Positions 38,238 to 50,700 of a stretch of 64,000 nucleotides of DNA are shown piece after piece. Each line of letters starts with the position of its first letter. Within the stretch, counting starts at the first letter, position 1. This DNA is from Pisaster brevispinus (taxonomy: Eukaryota; Echinodermata; Asteroidea; Forcipulatida; Asteriidae), in NCBI GenBank assembly GCA_023634235.1, contig JAMKCF010000016.1, positions 1,784,001-1,848,000 on the forward strand, written 5' to 3'. The position numbers were made by a program, and so were the translations under genes. Below the pieces are notes generated by a model. That model did not search any database and was not told the DNA's origin. It worked only from the letters and a program-made list of their open reading frames with translations.

Positions 38238-40900
38238 GAAAGGTAAATGCAGCTATACACAGGTCACAAAAATGTCTACACAAGTACATGTATGTCTACC
38301 CGTTGACTCGGAAGAGTTTACCAAAGGGATCCAGTTGGTGTGACAAACAGAATGTTCTTGGTTCGATGTGTAAAAAACTAATGGGGAGGTTAGGGGACAT
38401 TAAGCTCAAGCAATGGGAGAACTAGGCCTAAGAGAAGTCCTCGTTTTAACAGGTCGACAAACGTGTGTACATATACAACCTATGCCAGTGAATAGAAAAA
38501 GTTGGTCAAATTCTCCGACAAGAAGGCAAGTTCAGAATAACCTGCATATAATAAATATTATAACTGGGTAGTCTCGTCATTAAAAGCTTCAGTGTCACCC
38601 CTTAACTGTTGATTGTTTTTCTCCGAGTCTTCATTTTTGTTTGTTGTGAATTGGGGTCCATTGACCTAGCCCCGCCCCTACCCCTGCAGTGTTTGATCTT
38701 AAGTGGTACATTGTGATTGGTGGTACAACAATGTATATTTCATTTCTTCCCCGTCTCAAAAAGCTGACCTTTTCCTAGCCCCGTCCCCTCCCCACCAGCC
38801 TCAATCTATTAAAGCAAGTCAAAACCTTGGAGTTGGAGGGTGTGTTAGGGAGAGGAAGGGGATGATGGGACAGGGGGTTACATGGGCGAGTAAAAACTCT
38901 TGCATGTAAAACAGATGCTGCTTCTGGGGTCTTGGCATTATTGGTCTATTCCATTTTGTTTGTGGGGTCTTGCCATAATTGGTATATTTTCTAACTCTGA
39001 CCATCAACTTGAACTACAATGCAAAGAAACCATTGTTTGCACTGGAAGCATTGTTCCATATTGTTTAGAGGGACCATGGAGCAATAAACTAGAAAGGCCC
39101 CTGGGCAAAAGGGCCAGCCAACGGGGGTACAATTGATAATTAAGTCATTGACTTGAAAAATTAAAAAAAATTAAAATTGCCATCTAAAAAAAAAGAACAT
39201 AATCTTACACAATGGTTGGGTTATTTACACCCAGTCAAGGTAAATAAAAATGCAAACGATCTGACCATTGATCTCAGTCAATATTAATGGAGATCAATGG
39301 ATGGTTCGACTGAAATAGCGCCCTCTTGTGGATTAATCTTCGGCGATGATCTTCATGTTTAGGCCTAGACTTGTGGACAAGTCGTTAACATTTTACAAGA
39401 CCAGTTAAGGCCGTGTGACAGCCAATACTATAGTACGCAAAATGAAGTTTTGCATGGCTGATGCAGACGGAAATTGCGATCTCAGGCCACGTCAGCAGTG
39501 GCTACGTCTGGAACGCTGAGCTGGAAGCCCTAACGTGCAGGGACTGCTGTTGCATGCAGCCAACGGTCGTAGCTGAAGTCGTCATCAGACTTGAAATCGA
39601 GTCTAACTGTTGTGTTGGCCAAATATCATAACCTTTAACCTACTTTTGCCTACCAGGACGGCCGGACGGCCGAGAGTGCACATGTCGTGCCGTATGCGCT
39701 CGTCGCTGTGTGTGAATTTTGGTAAAACACATTCTTCGAAGAAGGCCATGTTAAGTTTATCCACGTGTGCTCTACTACAACTTTACAAGTTACTTTAGCG
39801 GAGTAAGCTCCTGAGTGTGAACGCCCTGTTTGTTACAAACAGAGGATGAGATTGGACCGGATAAACTGGCTAAAGTTTACACAGCACGCTCACTCACTTT
39901 ATCAGCATGCAGTACAGGTAGGTAGTATACATGTAAGTATTTTTGTTAAATGTTCAGACAGTGAGGTAATTTTCAAATAATGTCTTCTAAAGTTTTAAAC
40001 TATGACAAGAGGTTTATTCTGACATGTCTGAAGGACTTGTCTAGAAATAACATGGCTTGTCTTTACTGCAAAAACTGCCGCAACTACTTGACCACAAGGT
40101 GCAGACGTCTAAAGGACATTGCATTTACCTGACGTCCGTAAACACTGCGCACACACTTGATTGACGCGTGATCCACACGTACGTCACGAACTAAGCTGCC
40201 TTTGTGTACTACTGACCAATCAAAACACACCAAAAAGCTTACGTCAAATCATTATCCAATAAAACTGTCGGATTTGTAAGACTGGCGCCTGTCTCTATCC
40301 ACTGAATCATACAGATAAGGACGGAGGAACCTGGAACCAGTCTAGTAATTGTAGAGATCAATGAGTAATTACTTGTCGTCTGAGAAATAATCTGCAAGGT
40401 TTTCGAAGCAACAATTACTTCATCAGATGCAATGACGAAATATTACTTTCAACCAAGGTTTATATACAGTCCAGGACAGTCTAAACAAAGGTATGAACAT
40501 GGAGGTAGAAATGGTGACTCTAACTAAAAGAGTCTAGTAAGTCGAAGCCTCGCGGTATAAAACTCACTCACTGTGTTGTTACGATAATCAACCAGTAACT
40601 GAGTAAGTGTTCATTGCTCATTTTTGGGGGGTAAAGTAAAGTACGCCCTCTGTCGATTTAGATAATAGATTAGTGCATCAAGGATCATTCGGACAAATTT
40701 ACGTATCCTGCCACCACTTTTTCATTCGTTGTGAAATAAAATAGTATCTAATTTACTCAAATGAGATATTCTTTGGGTAAAAATTAGTGAAATACGGAAG
40801 TTTTTCCGATCATTCTCAAGGAAAAAAGAACATCTAAAGTGCCTTGCTTGGGCATTTGGGTTTGGGGATCCAATTGTTGGCTCTATATAAGACAATCCCG
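38238..40900. other. Intergenic, no gene recognised
   Basis: No coding region supported. It holds a possible TIR-like unit between 39405 (aaggccgtgtgacag) and ~39820, and ordinary unique sequence. The upstream promoter of the IgCAM gene is not identifiable here. Confidence 0.35.
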
Positions 40901-40907
40901 AACTCCT

Positions 40908-40981
40908 CCACCCCCCTTCCCCCTCCCCCTCCCCTCCCCCTCCCCTCCCCCTCCCCTCCCCCTCCCCTCCCCCCCCCCCCC
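40908..40981. repeat. 11-bp polypyrimidine minisatellite
   Basis: Unit ccctccccctc repeated about five times, ending in a C14 run. The minus strand is a perfect series of G-tracts of 3-5 separated by single A, a strong G-quadruplex-forming pattern. Confidence 0.92.
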
Positions 40982-41451
40982 ATTTCCCGGTCTCCTGTCC
41001 CACATTTTAAATTTTAATCTGGACTTTTATTTTAAGTTTAAAACTAAAATAAAAGTTACCAGACAGAATAAAAAAAAATAAAATTTATGGTTATTTTTTT
41101 TAATTAAAATAAGCTTTAAAATTAATAATGTGATAATTTCAATGCTTTTGAAACTATTTGCATGGTTTATATATGGTGACAATACTATCTGTTTTTAAAC
41201 TTACGTCAAACAATAGGCCTACCTTTTTTTGTAAAGAAAGTGTAATGACAGGTACATTTAGAGTGCACTGTTTACGAAAGGGGGCTCGTTTGATAAGAGA
41301 AGTGCAAACAGAAACTACAGTTTTAATTTGCCAGAAGTGCTTAAAAAAAAATGGAGCATTCCCTTGTGCCCCCCCTAAAATTTTACCCTACAGTGCCTGG
41401 TGCCCATATCAATAAGTGACCAAGTTCATTAGAAGGTTGCATACTGCTTAA

Positions 41452-41739
41452 CACGTTAACTGCCGGTCATAGATTCGTAGGGCGTTCCCATTTGCCAAGT
41501 GTGGTGCGCATGCGCGCATACCAACAGCAAAAACACTCAAGAAAAATAATTTGAACATACAAATTCTAAGGATGTAAGTGCTCACCACTGCCAGAAGCAT
41601 ATTTGTTGCGTTCTCAGTGATGCCAAGTGTATATTCAATTAACAATACAAAAACCTTTCATTCTCTACGAGTATACTCGTAGTGGCAGAATCTGTCACAC
41701 CTGTTACTACGAATATACTCGTAGGCGGCAGTCAACGTG
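41452..41739. mobile_element. 288-bp piggyBac-type MITE with TTAA duplication
   Basis: Ends CACGTTAACTGCCGG and GGCGGCAGTCAACGTG, flanked by TTAA at 41448-41451 and 41740-41743. It contains a perfect 18-bp palindrome ctacgagtatactcgtag (41665-41682) and a one-base variant at 41707-41724. No transposase. Confidence 0.88.
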
Positions 41740-41832
41740 TTAAAACATCTTGCCTTAAATTAAAGCATGGAGGTAAAACAGGGGGTTATTTTACCTCCAT
41801 GGCCAAAGGTCCTATGGCATGGCTGATGTGGA

Positions 41833-41940
41833 ATTATGAACTCTCACCCAGTCACTGCACACATATGCGCCCTCCATAATTATGAATATGACACAGTCGA
41901 GGGAGGGCATGCGTGCAGTAACTGGGTGAGAGTTCATAAT
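41833..41940. mobile_element. Foldback element with attatgaactctcaccca arms
   Basis: Left attatgaactctcacccagt + cactgcac and right gtgcagtaactgggtgagag + ttcataat, with inner arms cgccctcc / ggagggc. Total 108 bp. Confidence 0.85.
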
Positions 41941-42644
41941 GTACAGCCACAGGCCATATATGACGACACAGCCCCTTTAAACAATTAGTCAGTGTACCCG
42001 GCACCTCAAACAAGAGGATCCCCCATTAAGTAGGGCCAGGCTCCTAGTTTTACCGTGCGAATCGGCGGCATTAATTGCGCTGGTCCAACAGGTGTCTCGG
42101 TGAGACTTGGCCAAGATCCTACGAGATGATGATCAACTCGTTGCGCATCTTGAAATCCTGCCAACAAATCAGCCCGGACGGAATCAGGAATTGATTCCCT
42201 CGCCAAGAAGAACCCTGTCAGCATGATGGTGAATGTGTTCTTAACAGACCTCATATCCCCCGATGCAATACAATACAATATGAAAGTGCTAGCATGCTTA
42301 CTCATCAAAGATGGTTACAGAATGCCGAACAGAGTTTAGAAAATTAACCAAATAATAAACATGCAGGTCATAGTTCAAACAGATGGGTTTTCAGAGCCTT
42401 CTTAAAAGCATCCAAGGAAGGGGAGCAGCGGATGCAATGTGGAAGCTCATACTAGAGTTGAGGTGCATGCCTGGAATGCATCTGCAGAGTGTGCTGCAGT
42501 ATGCTCCCCATAATTTCTCATTTATTTATTAGTTGCAATTAACAGGTTGGTTGCTGTCAAATTTAGTTGATAGTTTGCAGAGTTCTTCTGATTTCAGAAA
42601 CTGACTCATTGCATCAGCCATCTTTATCCAAATCCCTTAACTAC

Positions 42645-43370
42645 TTGTGCCCCTAAGCAAGACACTTAATCATTATTTGCTCCACTTCACCCGGAAATAT
42701 CAATGGTGACCTCCGAGGGCTGAAGTGGTAATGTGCAGTGTTGTAACCAAGTCAAGTCAAGTCTCAAGTCATCTTTGCTCAAGTCAAGTCAAGTCACAAG
42801 TCAAATTTTTGTAAGTCAAGTCAAGCCCACTCCCACGATGTTGTTACAAACTTATACAATCAAAAACCTGTTAAAAGACCGGTTAATAATAATAATTTCA
42901 ATCCATGGACTGTGCACCCACGACGACGTATCTGCATATCTGTGCAGATTTAATGTTCTGCTTTAAATATGACAAAAGCACTCGAAAACATCAGGATGTC
43001 GGCAGCAGCATCATCACCAAAGACTTGATTTTACCACATTTGAACAATAATTTTATTGTCGTAAAATCAAATTTATTCTTAAAGTAAATTTTCAATTCTC
43101 AAGTCATTTTCCCTCAAGTCAAGTCTCAAGTAATTTTTCCCCCAAGCTGCCAAGTCAAGTCAAGTCACAAGTAATTTTTCCCCAAGTCAAGTCAAATCGC
43201 AAGTCAATGAATTTGGCGACTCGAGTCTGACTCAAGTCCAAGTCCAAGTGACTCGAGTCAACAACACTGGCATTGTGTTTGATTAACCCCTGAGCATCAG
43301 CAGGCTGTCGAGTGTGTACTCCTACGGGAGTTCAGAATGTTCCAGGAATTTTAATGGTAAAAAAATACCT
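42645..43370 (+). mobile_element. tRNA-derived SINE interrupted by a CAAGT-rich hAT-type MITE
   Basis: Left SINE part: cttgtgcccctaagcaagac ... gaagtggtaatgtg (to 42736). Right part resumes gcattgtgtttgattaaccc near 43270. The uninterrupted order is seen at 33330 (gaggttgatattgtgtttga). The insert is annotated separately. Confidence 0.78.
42737..43269. mobile_element. CAGTGTTG-ended MITE full of CAAGT repeats, ~8-bp duplication
   Basis: Ends CAGTGTTGTAACC and GTCAACAACACTG, flanks GTAATGTG and GCATTGTG (six of eight agree). The interior has dense caagtcaagtc repeats in both terminal thirds and an AT-rich middle. The TIR and duplication length fit the hAT superfamily. Confidence 0.8.
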
Positions 43371-43428
43371 TTTAACCAGGGATAACAAACATGGATAATA
43401 ACAACTTTCCAGCACTTTGAGCACCTTA

Positions 43429-43762
43429 CAGGGCTCGAATTTGGTGGAAATATCCACAAGAAAAAAAGGACCAGAATTTATTTTCCAAGACTGGAATCCA
43501 AATAAGTTGAACCAGCACAAAGAGAAAGTCTATCTCATTTGTCTTAAATGTGTAGTGTACTTCGATACTGAAGAGAATTGACAGATATTTATCAGATTCC
43601 TAGTCAACATATTTTCACAAAAATATTACACAATGAGGTAGCCTATTAAATTATTCAGTTGAACAACACAAGACCACCGGGCTTGTCCGGTTGTGAGTTT
43701 ACTGGCCCGGCGCTAAAATCACTGGCCTCGGGCCTGTGATCCAGTGTTAATTTCGAGCCCTG
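43429..43762 (+). mobile_element. MITE, CAGGGCTCGAA family, TSD CCTTA
   Basis: 334 bp, CAGGGCTCGAATTTGG ... AATTTCGAGCCCTG, flanked by CCTTA at 43424-43428 and 43763-43767. No ORF. Confidence 0.93.
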
Positions 43763-44705
43763 CCTTAGTGCATGCACTTTACAAGACTGACAATATGGCA
43801 GCTGTATTATTTGTTTTCAATAGTATGGACCAAAGAAGCCTCTTTTTCGTCCCGGTTAGTTTAAATTCAATAAAAACAGGATGGATGTAACATCATGGAA
43901 CACCTCAGGGCAATCCAAGATATGATGCTAAACATTAGTCGAACCCCAAGCCTGGGTTAAGTAAATTAGTCAGAAGATGAGGTGGGAAGTCGTGGTTTAT
44001 GACTTGGAAGTCACGGGTTCGAGTCCAGGTTCCCATTCAGGTTCCCGTCCAGCGAGTCAGGTCTTCCTTGCGGTGAAACCTAATTTATTTTCAAGCTGAA
44101 CGACAGTGAATCATGGAACAAAACTGTCCCAAGAATCAACATCATTAATTATAGGATGTGCTTTGATTTTACCTTTTATACAAATGGGATAGCCGAGAAA
44201 TTTGTATTTGCGACAGCAAATAATATGTGCCGTCAGTATTTCCCCATTAACATTCAACCAAACGTAGGTACACTTGAAACAACTTAGAGCACCTCAGTTG
44301 CCGGAAGAGTGCGCCCCTTTGACTAAATTTTTCAGCACACTATTTTAAGTCATAAAATCCGAAGTTGGGCTTGATGGATGGAGGTCAACATAAGTGAGGT
44401 AAAAATAGGAGTGATGAATCAAAGAGCTTACGTAGCATGAAATGCAAACAAATAAACCTGATAATGTAATTTGCAGTTTCAGCAGTCGTCGTCTACGAGC
44501 CAGACAACAGTCGTCGTGTTCCAACTGACTCATTCTTCGGTTCAACCCTGCGAGACCCCTGCAGGAAGACATCGTTAGGATGAAACGGGGTGACCTCCAA
44601 ATACTTCGGGTATCGCCATTTTTGCTTTCTGTGGTTACATCCAACATGGGAAGTGCACAATAAAATCCTTTCCTCGAAAAATAAGACAGGGGAGGAATGT
44701 TAAAA
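43763..44705. other. Region upstream of the IgCAM start codon
   Basis: A T-arm-like segment (gtcacgggttcgagtccagg) at 44011-44030 suggests an old SINE. The 44430-44700 stretch is likely 5' UTR or promoter. No TATA box or other element can be assigned with confidence. Confidence 0.35.
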
Positions 44706-44772
44706 ATGGCGTCAACGTTTGGACTACCAATGTTCCTGCGACTTGGGATTCTTTCATGTTTGGTGAAAATGG
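44706..44772 (+). CDS. IgCAM exon 1: start codon and signal peptide
   Basis: ATG in the context aaaaATGGcg. It encodes MASTFGLPMFLRLGILSCLV, a signal peptide with a hydrophobic core, then the donor G|GTAAGT in phase 1, which fits the phase-1 acceptor at 56714. The second in-frame ATG (44730) would shorten the n-region. The next exon starts the mature Ig domain, which supports this as the first coding exon. The 5' UTR presumably lies just upstream. Confidence 0.75.
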
Positions 44773-47700
44773 GTAAGTTTAGTTTATTTTTCATAATCGA
44801 TTCAAACTAAAAGATACTATTGTGATATAATTGTTCTGATCAGACCATTTTAATTTACTTTGATTACAAAATGTGACAACTTGAAGCTAGTGCTAATTTA
44901 TAACAGTTATTTGAATGATTGCAAGCCCATTATCACGTTGTGGCAACACTGTTGCAATTGACCAAGCACTAAATAAATAAAGGGCTGTTATAATTCTTTG
45001 ATGTTTCAGCTTTTATACTTTTTGTTAATGTTTTCCTCTATTATTAGTTGTTGCTGCTTGAAATGTTCTCCCTGTTTGGTCTCAAAACAAATTTTTCGTT
45101 GCCGCAGTGTTTTTTTGCTTCACTGTTTTTACTTTGTTGTTGTTGTGGAGGGTGGAGAAGACAGTTTAAGTCCTACCTGATCTCTTTGAACGTCAAAGAA
45201 ATAGTAGGAGGGATTTATGCCTAGGTTATGTTTGTAAAATGATGATTGCGTAATCCAATGACGGTATTCTCATTGATGATTCGTCGGTATGGATTGGAAG
45301 ACAGTCTCTGGTCCAAGAATAACTAACTTTCACAAGACGTTAGAGTGGGTGACTGAACTGTTGAAGTCTGAAAAAGGGACAATCATTTCAATTAGCTAGG
45401 CATTTGAAGGTACTTTCTACATGACTGACGGTAATTAAACTATATTAATACTACACAAAGTGAGACAATCACAACAATAAAAATGTGTATAAAATCCTTA
45501 CAAAACATGAAAATATATTTGGGTTTATTTTCTTCAAAACGTAAAAAAAGTAAATCTTAAGGAAATTGTCACTCCAATGTTCATTTTAAACTAATGATGG
45601 ATTTGTCTTTATATTGAAACAAGATCAGGTTCAAACCTACATGTAATTGCCACCAAGATGAAAAATGAAAGTTTTTTGTACCAATATAGCAGCTTAGTGT
45701 CAAGAAATTAATCTTTGAAATTAAAAATGCTTCACAAATTTTAATACTGATATTAATTCTAACGTGTTTTAGCTTTTGACCAACACCATAGCGGGGCCAT
45801 TCACAACAATAAACTTCTACAAATTTGTATCTTTTTTCCTGAAATTCTGCGTTGGTAGATCAAAAGAATTAAGTGAAAATAGATGTTCAGTGCACAATAA
45901 TTAGAATTTTAAAACAGAAGAAAACACAAATTTTTAGGGTGAACATGCCCAGCTGCCCCTGCAAGATCTTCTTTCATGTTTGATGTCTGTGCTGATTAAC
46001 CTTGTTTCGACAGCCGACCTCTGTGCATGATGGGTAGCAGGGCTCGAATTTGGGGAAAAAATCCACAAGACTGCAGGGCTTGTAGCTCCAATTTTTACTG
46101 GACCAGAAAATTTGTTACAAGACCGGAATCAAAATGAAAAGAACACTCTACACAGTTTCACATTTGAGCTGTTTTTGTACCAAGCACTAAGAGAAGATTT
46201 ATCAAGTTTTTCTTTCGGGTAATACTTCAATACTCAATTGATCAGTTTAATAAAAAAAATACAGTGACATGTTATCACTAAAAAACACAAGACCGCCGGA
46301 CTTGTACGGTCATAAGTTTACTGGCCCGACACTAAAATCACTGGCCTCGGGCCTGCGGTCCAGTGTCAAATTCGAGCCCTGGGTAGATGACAAAAAAAGA
46401 TTGTCCTCTTCTGTTTTAATGAAAGTTGCATGCTGGACATGCTGGAGGCAAGGAAAAGCCATGAAAACTCTCTGAGCTGGGAGAGCATTGCTCTCAAATA
46501 GCTGCTTCATTTGAGGCATTACTTTGTTTTTCAGTGTGTAGGGTATACGTAATACTCTGTCAATATTTAAAAATCAAAGTATGACAATTTTAAACATGAT
46601 CATTTTGATTAACCACTTAGTTATGTGCAAATTTGTAAACATTTATATATCCAATTTTTAAAATGTGTGCACACCTATTATAAAGATTGCAAGTGTTTTG
46701 ATTGGAAGCCTAACCCACCCCGATCCCATCATCCTAAACTCTAAATTGATTGTTAGAGATACATGTACCACCGATCTTTTGTCCGTATCAACTTCATGTT
46801 CCATTTGAATTAAGTAATTCAAAATGGCGGTTCAAATACTGATGTTGTATTAATTACTTCCTTCTATAGCCTAATGCAATGCACCATCCCATGTTAACCC
46901 TCTGCTACCTCCACAGTTGTTTCCCTTCGCTGTCTTACCTGACTTAACCGGAAATACCTTCCCCTTAGGTCACCATGGTGGGTCAAGGGTGAGGACTCGA
47001 AATACCCCTTTCATTTTTCACACTGTGCAATTCTTGTTTGCACACACAGCGGAAATGTGACCTGCTTGGAGAGTTTCCCTTCTATTTTTGCCACTCTGTG
47101 TAAATCTCTAAGCCTGTGTATTATTCTTTTACTGCCCACAAAATGAAGTGATTTAGGGACCAACAACAAAAGCACAGGAAATCAAACAGATACATTAGGC
47201 ATTGAGTTCAGATCTCTACAAGTACACCTTTCATCAATGAGTATCTTCAAAACAAACAAGTAAATAACAGCTCTAGGGTTTTCCCCATGCACAAGCTAGC
47301 GTATATCAGGTTGATACGCATGAATTGTGTGCCGATACTCGCAAATTTCGGCTGCAAAAAATATATTTAAATATATTATTTCTCCAAAAAATTTAAGAGA
47401 GAAAACCATTTAGTTATGCTCCAAATTGCACAGTAGAGCTTTTAAAACCAAGATAAAAACCAAGTAGAAAACATTCCGAAAACGTTGGTTCAATTTAGCG
47501 TGCTTCGGCCAAACATAAAAAAAATTGGGTCCAGAATGCCCCACAGTTTTGAAAAACCTGGGGAGAACCCTGAGCTCCATGTAAGTTTGAGTTCTTGGCA
47601 ACAAGTTTCATCTAAATTTGTTTTTGTTTGTTTGTGTTTTTGGTCGGATGGCACATATTTTGCAAATTAGGCTTTCCTCTTACGAGTTCTGGGGTGGAAC

Positions 47701-50700
47701 TTTGCGAGTACTCAATCATACAACCGCTGCTGTATACACCGTTGTGGTATTTGGCAAAATGTGCAGTAGCCCCTAGTTAAGGTACATGACCTAAGAGAAA
47801 GTAAGTTTGAGAGCTAGAGCTAACCCGAGTTTGCAGCACTTTGAGGAAGGCGGGGCTCAAACTTATTACATGTACTATAATACATGTAAGTTCTACTGTG
47901 AATATTGTTTTTAACGTTGTCAAGGAATATTCCCACAATTGTAACACTCCTGTTAAAACAAGTTGGTTAAGTTTTGGAACAAAGTGTAACCAAGGCTGTG
48001 TGACCGAATTGGCTTGTCTTTCAGGTTTTGTGGGAAAGGGATGGGGGATATTTCCCCAAGATAGTGGGAGTCTTTGCTAAGTTTGTTGCTTTACTAAGAA
48101 TTGTTTTTTCTTTCTGATGTGGTGTAAAAAATGGGTACAAAAAAAGTAAAAATCGAAATAATAATAAATCAAGGAGGCCGTTTAAAAAGGAAGTGGGCGA
48201 GGACAAGAAACTGGTTTATTTAATTGTTTTTTTGTCTTTAACACTTGTATCGATGGGCAATTTGTACTGAAGAGCCTGTCCAATAATGTTCAAGAGCTAT
48301 CCCAAGATTTGCAACTCTGTCAGACTTTACTGGGTTTATAAATAGCGTGTAGAAGTTGATACTCGCGTTGATGGGGCCAACACCCTGTACGAATACGTAC
48401 CATCTAGATTTGCAAAGTGCCATATGTTAATGTGCCTGGTGGTGCAGTCTCCATGTGGAAGTTCATTCGTACTAGAAGGCCTCCCTGATGGGACGTTCCG
48501 GATCCACTTATCTTAATAATATAACATCCTCAATTCAGCAGTAAATATTTCCTTTATGTGTTTCCTTTTAACGGCTCGTGCAGGATGGAAACGTTGACTT
48601 AACCTATCTCTTAAAGTATTTTCTGTGATAGGGAATGCAGAGCGGAATTTGAAGTACGGTCATAGGTAGGGTCAAGGTAGGTTTTTGTCAACGTATTGCT
48701 GATTCATAGGCAAATTTATAAATAAAGGTACAATAAAAGTCACATATGAAAGTTTCAGCTGAATACAGTGTCCACTTGCTGAGAAAACAGCAAAAAACTG
48801 CCACAGTATTTTCACAACAGGGCTCGAACTTGAGGGAAATATCCACAAGACCGTAGTGCTTGTAGCTCAAAATTTTTACCGGACCAGAATTTATTTTACA
48901 AGACCGGAATCCAAATGAGTTGAACCAGCACTAAGAGAAAATCTATCTCATTTGTCTTATGTGTAGTACTTCGCTATAACTGAAGAGAATTGAAAGTTGT
49001 TTATCAGACTCATAGTCAACATTTTTTCACAAAAATATTACACAATGAGTTAGCCTATTATTACTCAATAGAAAAACAACAAGACCACCGGGCTTGTCTG
49101 GTTATGAGTTTACTGGCCCGATGCTAAAATCACTGGCCTCGGGCCTGTGGTCCACTGTTAAATTCGAGCCCTGCACAAGAGCGCAGAATCCATCCAGGTT
49201 TAGCACGATGACAGCGGGTACCAACCGCATCTCTGGCCGCATTTTCCACCAATGCTTGAGTCAGTGCTCAGATTTCTGAGGGTTGTTGTCCGTTTGCGAA
49301 TGCTGTGGCCTGAAATACAGTTACCTGCTGTCGTTCTGTCACCTTGCTAAATGCGTGGGTGGTTTCGATGTTCTGGTAAAAGTTAGTTTTTCACTGTTTT
49401 CTCAACATGTAGACACTGTATTCAGCTGAAACTTTCACATGCAAATTTTATTGTATCTTTCTTGATAATTTTGCCTACAAATCAGCATTATGTTGAAAAA
49501 AATCAAATGATAACCCCACCTTTAAAACAAGAAACTGGACTGTTAGTTCAACAGGACAGACAGAATTCAGAACAGATCAAAGAAAGAAACAAACAAACAC
49601 CCCAAAGGCGTACCAACTTACTGCATGAACACCTGATTTGTAAAAATGCAAACCGCACCAGAAACAAACAAACAAACACCCCAACACCCCAACAACCCAG
49701 CAAACAAACAAACAAATACTCCAAAAACAAACAAGCAGCCAAGCACCCCCAGCAAAAGCAACCTACCGAACAAGGATAGTAAAACTAGACACTTTGCAGA
49801 GATCTTCTCTTTCTGTTTTCAACCCACACAGCGGGAGGAAAGCCTTCCACCAGTTTTCCATTCCACTTTTTCACGAGCTGTCTGTTGCCAAGCAATGCCC
49901 TTTAAAAAAAGTTCTTAGTTCATCTCCATCTTCTGTTTTTGTCTCCCTCTGGTTGTTTGGAGTTCAATTGGTTGTTTTGCATGCCCACCTATTTCTATAC
50001 CTCCTTGCCAGTTGACCTGCCTACCTCAACCTGTCAACTTCTTCTCAGAAAAAAACATGATAAAAGAGAAGAGGCTACTCTAGATAATTCATTTATTTTA
50101 TTCAATTTACATTTATTTCCATATTTAGATTAATACAATGTACTATAAACATGAACAGAATAGACTACATAGTGCTGTGTGCCTTCTTACATGGTATCAA
50201 TATTGCATAGTTTATCTGTCTTCCAAAACCACAGTTGATGATCCTGACTGATGTAACAGTAGGAAGGTTAATAGTTTTAACATTTTATCAGTTCTAATTA
50301 AATTCATACTGCTTAAATTGGTCTTGACATAAAATTCAAATTTACTTATATTTTCAAGCATCAAAATCTAGTTTGAATTTTAACTTATATTGTTCAGGCA
50401 GAGCACACATCTTTTATCTGAAAAATCGCTTGATGTTGATGTTAATGATCAATCTTTCAGTGGAATGAAATAGTTCATGATTAACTTTTTGTCTATAAAT
50501 ATTGATCCATAACAATACCATCTTAACACTGTTTTTTCAGCCATTCTTTTTAACAATCCTTGACGGATTGCGACCAGCAACAATAAAACAATTTTTTGAA
50601 AATACAAAAATAAAAAATCATCCTGTGGTGAAATTCCATTTGTACACCTGGATGAAGAGAAGCATATCATGTGAATGTAAGCTTGTTCAATGACACTGCA

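Noticed and set aside
42006..42308. Minus-strand 100-codon frame and neighbouring 'ccttcttaaaagcatccaag' sequence
   Set aside because: Feels like old mobile-element sequence, but no motif is clear enough to name a family.
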